From: Jaltomata sinuosa
Taxonomy: Eukaryota > Streptophyta > Magnoliopsida > Solanales > Solanaceae
Length of the DNA stretch: 64,000 nucleotides
NCBI GenBank assembly: GCA_003996215.1
Contig: QJPP01000865.1
Coordinates: 620,001-684,000, forward strand
Direction: 5' to 3'
In this document: positions 55,817 to 64,000 of the stretch, one piece after another
Layout of the letters: every line of letters starts with the position of its first letter
Numbering within the stretch: the stretch's first letter is position 1
Notes under the pieces: generated by a model
Told to the model about the DNA's origin: nothing
What the model saw: the letters and a program-made list of their open reading frames with translations, nothing else
Databases searched by the model: none
Position numbers and translations under genes: made by a program

Positions 55817-58013
55817 AGTCCTTCAGTAACTCGACCCATCTCCTCTGTCTCGAGTTCAACTCCCGCTGACTCGTGATATACTGAAGACTACGGTGATCGG
55901 TGAATATCTCACAGTGAACTCCATATAGGTAATGCCTCCAGATCTTGAGCGCGAAAACTACCGCCGCCAACTCTAAGTCATGAGTGGGGTAGTTGTGCTC
56001 GTGAACCTTCAACTGCCTCGACGCATATGCTATTACCCGACCCTGCTGCATCAACACACAACCAAGACCAACTCCTGAAGCATCACAGTACACGGAGAAG
56101 CTATGACCCTCAACCGGCAAAGTCAAAACTGGAGCTGAAGTCAATAAGACCTTAAGCCTCTGAAAGCTATCCTCACACTGATCCGACCACTGAAATGGGA
56201 CATCCTTCCTAGTCAGCATAGTCAAGGGTGCTGCTATGGAAGAAAATCCCTCAATGAACCGTCTGTAGTAACCTGCTAACCCATTAAAGCTGCGAACCTC
56301 AGTTGCAGTAGTAGGTCTAGGCCACTCACAAACTGCTGAAATCTTTCCCGGATCAACCCTAATCCCATCCTTAGACACCACGTGCCCTAGGAATGCAACT
56401 GACTCAAGCCAAAACTCACACTTTGAGAACTTGGAATAAAGCCGATGATCTCTCAAAGCCTGGAGTATAACCCTCAAGTGCTGCTCATGCTCATCTCTAC
56501 TACGCGAGTATACCAAGATGTCGTCTATAAAAACTATCACAAATGAGTCCAAATACTGGCCAAGAACCCTGTGCATCAAGTTCATAAAGGCTGCGGGGGC
56601 ATTAGTCAACCCAAAAGACATCACTAGGAACTCATAATGGCCATAACGTGTCCTGAATGCTGTCTTAGGGATGTCGTCCACCCTAATCCTCAAATGATGG
56701 TAGCCAGACCTCAAATCAATCTTCGAAAACACGACTGAACCCTGAAGCTGGTCAAACAAATCATCAATCCTCGGCATCGGATACCTATTCTTCACTGTCA
56801 CCCTATTCAACTGCCGATAATCAATACGCATGCGCATCGACCCATCCTTCTTTTTCATGAAGAGAACAGGAGCACTCCACGGTGACACACTAGGTCTAAT
56901 AAACCCCTTAGCTAACAGATCCTGGAGCTGCTCCTTAAGCTCCCTCAACTCAGCAGGAGCCATACCGTAAGGAGAAATAGAAATAGGCCTAGTGCCCGGC
57001 TCTAACTCAATAGCAAAATCAATATCTCTCTCAGGTGGGAGGCCTGGCAGGTCGGTAGGAAATACATTGAGGAAGTCTCTAACCACAGGAACAGACTCAG
57101 GAGAAGTGGGGTCAGCACTAACATCTCGGACATATGCTAGATAAGCTAAACACCCACGGGAAATCAGCTTCCTAGCTCGAAGACAAGAGATGATCCTAGA
57201 TGGTGCATGGCTAACAGAACCCTGCCACACAACCGGGGTTACACCGGGCACGGCTATGGTAATGGTCTTGGCATAACAATCCAAAACCACACGGTGAGGG
57301 GATAACCAGTCCATGCCCAGTATCACATCAAAATCTAGCATATCAAGAATCATCAAATCACCCCAAGTCTCTGAATCACCAACAGATAACATACAGGATC
57401 TCACAATCCGATCCACTACTAAGGAATCTCCTACTGGGGTCGAAAGAGAAACAGGAACAGATAATGGCTCACTAGCCAACCTCAGACAAGGAACAAAGTA
57501 GGCAGATACATATGAACAAGTGTATCCAGGATCAAATAAAGCCATAGAAGACTGATGGCACACAGAAATCGTACCTGTAATCACAGCATCTGAGGCCTCT
57601 GCCTCTGGTCTCCTAGGGACCGCGTAAAACTGACGATGACCTCTACCTGCCCGACCGTTATCCCTACCACCTGCTCTGTCGTGCGGAGCACCACCTCTAC
57701 CCTGACGACCACCCCCTCTAGACGGGGGCTGAACTGTCCGTAAAGGCTCGACCAACTGAACTGTACCCTGCTGAGGGCAATCTCTAGCAAAATGACCAAT
57801 CGCACCACAAGTAAAACAAGCCCCTGACGGCCTACTCAGTCGAGATGAACCAGCAGATCCCGTATGACCACCACGACCTGATGCCCCAGAAAATGTACCC
57901 CTCGAAGACTGGCCGCCATAGCCCTGATGGCTGCTCTGACCCAGCTCGAACTGGGTACTACCGAAAGTCTGAAGGGAAGCCTGAACCGGTCGGCTGGACT
58001 GACCCTGGTATTG
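55734..58013 (-). CDS. Element B open gag-pol frame: knuckle, protease, RT, RNase H (about 759 codons)
   Basis: No stop occurs between the TAG at 58,016-58,014 and 55,736. The frame has no own ATG and would be read as part of a gag-pol polyprotein. Order: knuckle CFTCGAIGHFARDC (intact), Gly/Arg-rich linker, protease with LFDPGYTCSYV (relatives DPGST; Ser changed to Tyr), FDVILGMDWL, RT with MRIDYRQLN, MSFGLTNAPA and VFIDDILVYSRS (both catalytic Asp kept), then RNase H with VYCDAS, THDLELAAVVF and IFTDHRSLQY. It frameshifts at YHPGKAN, moving the rest of pol to another frame. This is the longest intact coding frame in the window. Confidence 0.9.
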   Translation of the reverse strand, partial: QYQGQSSRPVQASLQTFGSTQFELGQSSHQGYGGQSSRGTFSGASGRGGHTGSAGSSRLSRPSGACFTCGAIGHFARDCPQQGTVQLVEPLRTVQPPSRGGGRQGRGGAPHDRAGGRDNGRAGRGHRQFYAVPRRPEAEASDAVITGTISVCHQSSMALFDPGYTCSYVSAYFVPCLRLASEPLSVPVSLSTPVGDSLVVDRIVRSCMLSVGDSETWGDLMILDMLDFDVILGMDWLSPHRVVLDCYAKTITIAVPGVTPVVWQGSVSHAPSRIISCLRARKLISRGCLAYLAYVRDVSADPTSPESVPVVRDFLNVFPTDLPGLPPERDIDFAIELEPGTRPISISPYGMAPAELRELKEQLQDLLAKGFIRPSVSPWSAPVLFMKKKDGSMRMRIDYRQLNRVTVKNRYPMPRIDDLFDQLQGSVVFSKIDLRSGYHHLRIRVDDIPKTAFRTRYGHYEFLVMSFGLTNAPAAFMNLMHRVLGQYLDSFVIVFIDDILVYSRSRDEHEQHLRVILQALRDHRLYSKFSKCEFWLESVAFLGHVVSKDGIRVDPGKISAVCEWPRPTTATEVRSFNGLAGYYRRFIEGFSSIAAPLTMLTRKDVPFQWSDQCEDSFQRLKVLLTSAPVLTLPVEGHSFSVYCDASGVGLGCVLMQQGRVIAYASRQLKVHEHNYPTHDLELAAVVFALKIWRHYLYGVHCEIFTDHRSLQYITSQRELNSRQRRWVELLKDYDFTILYHPGKANVGSGCLESEGSKYG

Positions 58014-59048
58014 CTATGGCTGATAACTCCGGCTCCACTGGCCATATCTTGAACAACTATAGACACCCTGATGTCGAGGCCTCTTATCTCTGGACCCCTA
58101 ATCATGTTGCTGTAAGTCCTCCACAGTGCGGGCATAGTCTACAATAGCCTGGAATGACCGACCACTGGCAATCAATATCTCAGCTGGCTGCCTGATCTCT
58201 TGCCTCAAACCCCATACAAATCTGCGAATCCTATCAGCCTCGGTAGGGAATGATCATAGCTCCGAACGGTGCTAGCTGATGGAAACGGGTCTCATACTCC
58301 GAGATAGTCGTAGATCCCTGCATAAGGTGAGTAAACTGCTCCCTGCGACGCTACGATCACTCTGTGGTAGGAACATGGCCATAAAGGCCTCATAAAACTC
58401 AGACCATGTCAAAGGAGGTGACGATGGTGGTCTACAAGCAACCTGGGCTCTCCACCATAACTTCATTGGGCCCTCCAACTGATAGGTAGTATAACCAACC
58501 CCGTGAGTCTCCAACAAACCCAAATGATGCAACATCTCCTCACAGGCAGTAATAAATTCATGTGGATCCTATCCAGAAGTACCAGCAAACCTCGGAGGTG
58601 CTAACCTCAAAAACCTACCCAACGCCTTCTGCTCTGGCTCTGTCATAACTGGGCGAGGAGCAAGGGGCTGTGCAACAGATGGAACCGGAATGACCTCCGC
58701 ACGAGGAGCCATAGTAGCCGGCTGCGCTCCTGAGCTCTATGCACCCAGGGCTGCCCCCTGAGCGGATGTCTGCGCTACCTCAAAAGGCCGCTCTCCAATC
58801 ACACCCAAAAGCTGTAATAGTAATCCCTGAATATCTGGAGACTGAGCTGCGGCTGGAGCTGGCACATAAGTGGGCACTGGAGCTGGTACTGGTGCTGGCG
58901 CTGGAGCTGGCACTGGAGCTGGCGCTGGAGCTGGTGCTGGAGCTGGCGCTGGAGCTGGCGCTGGAGCTGGCGCTGGAGCTGGCGCTGGAGCTGGTGCTGG
59001 AGCTGGAGGCTCATCTCCGCGTGATGCCGATGATCTCATACGAACCAT
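58014..59048 (-). pseudogene. Element B gag
   Basis: ATG at 59,048 (MVRMRSSASRG), then a long Pro-Ala repeat. TAG at 58,739-58,737, a further stop near 58,570, and a Gag core frame (58,535-58,272) with HHLGLLETHGVGYTTYQLEG, KLWWRAQVA and LTWSEFYEAF that frameshifts after LPQSDR. A last TAG at 58,016-58,014 separates it from the gag-pol open frame. The Gag core is well recognisable by comparison with A at 62,840-63,230. Confidence 0.85.
58874..59007 (-). repeat. 12-bp minisatellite coding for a Pro-Ala repeat in B gag
   Basis: Near-perfect tandem units of GGAGCTGGCGCT (plus strand), about 11 units, coding PAPA on the minus strand. A and H have only a few PA/PV pairs at this site. The plus strand also looks open here only because the unit is a multiple of three. 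Confidence 0.9.
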
Positions 59049-59246
59049 CTGCGGAAGAATGAAGTAGAATAAATGAGATCTCCAGAAACTTCAAGGGTAG
59101 TACGCACGACACAGAAGCAATGAAAGAGTCAAATTTCCTAAAATGCCACCGTAGCCTCCCAAAGATTGAGTACGGACGTCTCCACCCCGATCCGCAGGAC
59201 TCTACTAGACATTGGCTCCTATACTGATGACACCGGTGAACCTAAA

Positions 59247-59258
59247 GCTCTGATACCA
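59247..59258 (-). promoter_or_regulatory. Primer binding site of element B
   Basis: The minus strand reads TGGTATCAGAGC, three bases inside the 5' LTR end at 59,262. Confidence 0.9.
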
Positions 59259-59261
59259 AGT

Positions 59262-62200
59262 TGTCACGACCCAATTTCTCGGTCATGATGGCACCTACAA
59301 CCCCCGGTAGGTGAACCAATCCCCGTAGCCCAGAACAGTTAGCAATGGACTACTATCTAGCAAATAAGGGAACAAGACAAATAGAACAGATAAAAGGACT
59401 ATAAATATATACATATGTGGAAACTAAACCAAACCCCAAGACCTGGTATCATAATATAGAGCCCAGACTACTTACATGGAGTGCAAATAATCCAAAATAA
59501 TATATACAAATGTCTCTGAATGGTAATAGAGTATATGAAGCAAAAGATAAACTAAAGCTAAGCTCCGATTGCCAAGAGCTCACCCTCAGTCTGAAGTAGT
59601 CCCCAACAGATCTCCAAGCACGAATCACAACGATCTAACGACGATGGCTCACGCTAGGATCTACACCCAAATATGCAGGGGGTATGGGTGAGAACCAAAT
59701 ACGAAGCATAAGGTACCCAGTAGGTATCATAAGCCGACTGGGCACATATAAGATAAAAGCGTAGTAATAGACAGAATAGAAGCAAGCAGTCACAGAAATC
59801 AACGAAAGGTACACAGGAACTAGCCCAGAGGGAAATCAACAGAACCACATGTGAGGCTAGTGAGCAGAATATACACACCAAAGGCACAGGTGAAAGTAAG
59901 AAATAACGCACCTGGGGTCCTTGCAATAACAATGTATATAAAATAAGTTTACGAAATGGACGGTATACCGGTAACCTCAAGTGTAAGAAGAAGAGAGGAA
60001 GAGTAATGATAGGCATGATCAGAGACATGAATCAAACTCACCTAATCATATCAATCTCAAATACAGAAACTAACAGTCTAGCAGTAACCAATTTCATACT
60101 TAACCGTAACAGGGAACAATGCTGTAAGTAAATAGCAAAAGTCTACCTACAGTCCCCCGGCCGCCCATACAACCGAGGAACACAAACAAGTGAAAACAAA
60201 CCCTCCGGCATCCCATACTACCGGAGCGTACAATCAGCAAACAACAAACAAGGGTGGAGCCTCAAACAATGAATGATATGATGCATGAAGGTCTCAAGTG
60301 AAATGGTATCTCTGTATGTACCTCCTCCGGTGCCGACCCGGCCCAGCAGGTAGGTTCCATGGAAGGACACTGCCCGTATACCTCTACTCCACCGTATACC
60401 CCTCCTCCGGCACACGCAACCCGAAGCCCCTGGCCCGGATGGTAAGGTCCATGGAGGTCCCAGACCCCATAGTAAAACTCAGTATCAAACATGTCATCCG
60501 GAAACAAGTCCGGTATCAAGATAGAGGCCCAGTCTCAGATATGCATGCCCGGACCCTGTCCAGGAATAAAGTAGTAGGAAATATCTCAAAAAAAAACCCC
60601 TCCAAGGGTGCCCGGGCATAATCGGGTCGAAACAGTAGAAAGTCATCTCAGGTGCTCGATCTGACCGAGGCTAAAAATTATCTCAAGTAACAAGAAAACT
60701 CAACAAGCACTCCGGCCCTGCCGAGTCTAGCGTTAATCGTAAAACTGATGATTTAAAACATAATTTACTTTCTTTTACCAAGAATACTCACAAGTCAAAT
60801 CAAACCATTTCCAAATTATTTCCATTAAAAACGGGCCCCCGGGGCCATGCAAGGTTTAGAAAATAGTGCCAGTAGGCCCGAAGCCAAAACCATAGTAAAA
60901 CATGGATAAAAACCTCTTTATATGCATGGAAATGGTATGATCACACACAATAGCTGCCCAGCAGCTCACAATCAACCTATCGACCCTGCACAGGCCCACA
61001 GCTACTCAGCAAGCATAACCAGCCTAGAAGGATAATTCTATGCCCGGGACTCGCGGACATTCCCAAAATCCCACCTTCTATGTTCCAGAGTCAACAAGGC
61101 CTCTCAGGACCACAAGGGTAAATAAAATATATCGGCAAATACTACAAGCAACGGAGGAACAAAAGTAGGCGGACATGAATAAAGCGGTCGAGGTCTGTGG
61201 TACCAACCTAATAAACCAACCCAAGGATGCCCATTAATACAATTTTATTTTATATATGCGGAGTCTAGGGAAAATAAACCGTAACCTACCTGTCGTCCGA
61301 TGACAAGCTGCTAGAACGACGATGTCCACGCTCGAACCGCTCCGAGAAACTCTGAAACAAAATTAAACTTGAACTCGGGCTTGAATAATTTGACGTAGAT
61401 AATTAACTTCCCTTTTTATTCAACGTGCAGATATGCACCTCTATGCCTAATATCTATATATCGTACAGATATGTGGAGCAAAAGGAAATGAATGCTTGCT
61501 GAAGTTTATCCTTGTTAATGACATTTCTAAGGTTAAGAACAATTGCTAGTAGTGCTGCCAGTTCCAAATGCCACCACTCACTATTAGTGCTTGCTGGACA
61601 CTCCCTCCACCTACACGTGGTGTGGAGGTGGCAATTACAAGGCTACCAAACAATATTTTTATCCCGTTATTTATATACTCGGGTATTGCGTAAGTTCGTG
61701 GTATAATAAATATAATTTTTGAATATACCATAATCATTAGAAAATTATTTTGAATAAAACCTACTATATTATAATAATAAATTTCAACATCACTAAATTT
61801 ACTATCTCCGTTAAAATATTACAATGTATAAAAACCTTATAAAATAAATACATATACAATTATATCATATCAAAAATGTTTTCCATAAACCTTTAAAATA
61901 TTTTGAAAAGGTAATAATACTATAATTTTCTACCACATTCGACTTTTAAATAAAATATTTCCAAATACACGCGATGTTAATAAAATTCTTAAATTTAAGT
62001 TTGCAACTCACCGTCGCACGATTTAGATACTAAAGAACTCTCTTGGAACCCTCCCTTATGTTTTCTCACTGTTTCGGAACTGAAATGGCGTTTTAAAACG
62101 TGAAGTTGAGGCTTAAATCGAGTTTAACCCGACCCGGTTCGCGACCCGGTTCGCAACCTGTTTTCTGCCAGACAGTCCGCGGTAAAACAGTCATAACTTT

Positions 62201-62528
62201 TTACTCCAAGATCCGTTGGACATGAGGTTTTGTGCGTAGGAAACTAGACTCGTAGACCTTCAATTTGGTATTTTGGGGGACTTCTAACTCTTTATATATT
62301 GAGAGAAAAGCTCCGAGACATTTTACCCAAAGTTCAGGAAATTTATTAAAGAACTTACGATAACTTTTGTCGATTTGCTTGACTTCAAAACTTATAATGC
62401 GAACAAACAAATGGGCCCGACACCGAAATACCGGTCCTGACGAGCCTTAAGTGGCTTGGGTCTGCTATAACAAGCTCTAACGGTTCAAGAAAAACGTATA
62501 CGTGGAAATAACTGGAAGGGTCATTACA
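59262..62528 (-). repeat. Element B 5' LTR (minus)
   Basis: Plus-strand ends are TGTCACGACCC and GGTCATTACA; 3267 bp. It is co-linear with 50,849-54,119. Confidence 0.93.
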
Positions 62529-62533
62529 TTTCA
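62529..62533. repeat. Target site duplication of element B, right copy (TTTCA)
   Basis: Matches CTTCA at 50,844-50,848 except for the first base, a C/T difference that could have arisen after insertion. Confidence 0.75.
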
Positions 62534-64000
62534 GCCCTAGCTCAGTCTTCGAATATTCGGGGTTTACTTGTTCAACTCTTGGGTATGATTGGTGAGCGTT
62601 CTTCTGAGACAGCCCAGACATCCGCTCAGGGGGCATCCTTGGGTGTTCAGATTTTAGGAGCACAACATGCTACTATGGCTCCCCGAGCTGAGGTTGTTCT
62701 TGTCCCATTGATTTCCTAGTATCTTGATCCTCACCCATCTATGAAAGATGGGGAGCAAAAGGCCTTGGGTAAGTTTTTGTGATTGGCACCGCTGAGATTC
62801 ACTGTTACGTCGAGTCAGGACTTACACGATTTCATTACCACCTGTGAGGAGATGCTGCATCATTTGGGCTTATTGGAGACTCATAGGGTTGGTTATACTT
62901 TATATTAGCTGGAGGGTACAGCGAAGTTATGGTGGAGGGCACAGGTTGCTTGTAGGACTTCGACATCACCTCCTTTGACCTGGTCTGAGTTCTACGAGGT
63001 CTTTATAGCCAAGTTCCTACCTCAGAGTGATCGTGAGCATCACAAGGAGCAGTTTACTTGGCTTATGCAGGATTCTATGACTATCTTGGAGTATGAGACC
63101 CATTTTCATCAGTTAGCGTCATTTGGAGCTATGAACATTCCTAGCGAGGCAGACAGGATTCACAGGTTTGTATGGGGTTTGAGGCCAGATATTAGGCGCC
63201 AGCTGATATATTGGTTGCTAGCGATCGGTCATTTTAGGCTATCGCCGACTATACCCATAATGTGGAGGAATTACAGCGACATTAACAGGGGGCCAGAGAT
63301 AAGAGACCTCGTCATCAGGGTGGCTACAGTGATTCCTGACATGGGGGTAGAGGTCCAGGCCAGTGGGGTCGAGGTTATCAACCACAGCAGCACTAGGGTC
63401 AGTCCAGTCAACCGGTTCAGACTTTACTTCTGGCTTCTGGTTCTCAGTTTTAGCAGGGTCAGGGCAGTCAGCGAGGTCACAGTGGTCAGCCGTCGAGAGG
63501 TACAGATTTTGGGGCATCAGGCCGTGGTGGCCATTTGGGTTCTGCTGGTTCATCCCAACCGAGTAGGTCGTCAGGGGCTTGTTACACTTGTGGTGTGATT
63601 GGACATTTTGCTAGAGATTTCCCTCAGCATGGTATAGTTCAGCCGATTGATCTGTTGCGAGCAGTTCAACCTCCGGCTAGAGAGGGTGGTGGTCAGGCTA
63701 GGGGTGGTGCCCCACGTGGCAGAGCAGGTGGTAGGGATGGCAGTCGGGTAGGTGGAGGTCATCATTAGTTCTATGCGGTCCCTGTGAGATCGAAGGTAGA
63801 GGCCTCGGATGCCGTGATCACAGGTACGATTTCTGTATATCGCCAGCTAGCTTATGCTTTGTTAGATCCTGGATCTACTTATTCATATATATTTGCCTAC
63901 TTTCTGCCTTGTTTGGGGTTGGCTAGTGAGCCATTATTTGTTGCTATTTTTGTTTCGACCCTAGTAGGAGATTCTTTAGTAGTGGATCGGATTGTGAGTT
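62529..64000 (+). pseudogene. Element A gag core, zinc knuckle and protease start, continuing past the window
   Basis: It resumes the gag text broken at 50,848. The Gag core includes EEMLHHLGLLETHRVGYT, LTWSEFYEVFIAKFLPQSDR and FVWGLRPDIRRQL. In-frame stops lie around 62,720, 62,780 and 62,907, and a frameshift follows about 63,230. The knuckle at about 63,577-63,620 reads CYTCGVIGHFARDF, with the last Cys changed to Phe. A TAG before 63,770 precedes the protease, whose active site LLDPGSTYSYI (about 63,857-63,889) is intact here, unlike in B and C. RT and later parts lie to the right of 64,000. Confidence 0.88.

Larger units (their letters stand above)
50849..62528 (-). mobile_element. Element B: full-length Tekay/Del-type Ty3/gypsy retrotransposon, 11.7 kb, inside element A
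   Basis: The structure is complete on the minus strand: 5' LTR (62,528-59,262), PBS, gag, knuckle, protease, RT, RNase H, integrase, chromo tail, PPT, 3' LTR (54,119-50,849). It splits the gag gene of a same-family element in opposite orientation. LTRs are 3267 and 3271 bp. They differ by about 11 substitutions plus a small indel in the first 210 bp (plus-strand left end) but only about 1% over 52,900-53,700. Coding damage is light compared with G. Confidence 0.95.

Noticed and set aside
58739..59067. Long plus-strand frames over the Pro-Ala repeat (Gly-Ala and Leu-Glu repeats)
   Set aside because: These are antisense readings of the 12-bp minisatellite in B gag; a repeat unit divisible by three keeps several frames open by chance.
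1..64000. Search for a new biological system (defence island, gene cluster, CRISPR-like array)
   Set aside because: The tandem repeats seen have only 3-5 units without unique spacers, and all coding text belongs to known retroelement families. Nothing supports a new system here.

Overview
This window reads as plant nuclear heterochromatin, most likely Solanaceae. It is packed with large Ty3/gypsy LTR retrotransposons of the chromovirus Tekay/Del type, whose pol order is protease, RT, RNase H, integrase and a chromodomain-like tail, with tRNA-iMet-type primer sites. It also holds a DUF4283/zinc-knuckle pseudogene of the kind common in Solanaceae and a 5'-truncated RTE-clade LINE ending in a TTG repeat. 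I see no host gene, rRNA, tRNA, CRISPR array or prokaryotic feature. Almost every longer open frame is a piece of retrotransposon gag-pol or a chance frame inside an LTR. Element letters below are my own labels.

Left part (1-10,200): a broken minus-strand DUF4283 gene (1-2122); a collapsed LTR-gag-LTR element H (2398-5227); an AT-rich stretch; an RT fragment (5707-5974) cut by the start of a minus-oriented LTR-like sequence K (5975-about 7840); and a dispersed non-coding repeat F (7841-10,202).

Middle part (10,203-33,313): LTR sequence of family A2 is split by element C (11,965-22,510). C is a complete 10.5-kb element with equal-length 2611-bp LTRs, PBS, PPT and a perfect 5-bp target duplication. 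A very decayed minus-strand element G follows, in which one LTR lies between the pol tail and the PBS/gag end. Overlapping G's LTR is a near-perfect inverted repeat with 2.15-kb arms (27,885-33,076) and a 335-bp centre. Only the left arm carries the RTE LINE insertion with its 16-bp target duplication. A second F fragment ends this part.

Right part (33,314-64,000): a five-level nest. J (minus strand, non-coding inside) is entered by D (RT to integrase remnant). D is entered by E (LTR-like), E by A (plus strand, 3456-bp LTR), and A by B (minus strand, 11.7 kb, complete). B sits inside A's gag although A and B belong to the same family. The missing right halves of A, E, D and J should lie beyond 64,000.

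All coding elements carry nonsense codons or frameshifts, so none looks autonomous, although B keeps an open frame of about 759 codons covering zinc knuckle, protease, RT and RNase H. I found no sign of a new biological system. The most unusual items are the large inverted repeat, the permuted one-LTR arrangement of G, the same-family nesting, and the palindromic motif clusters in the D and J LTRs.
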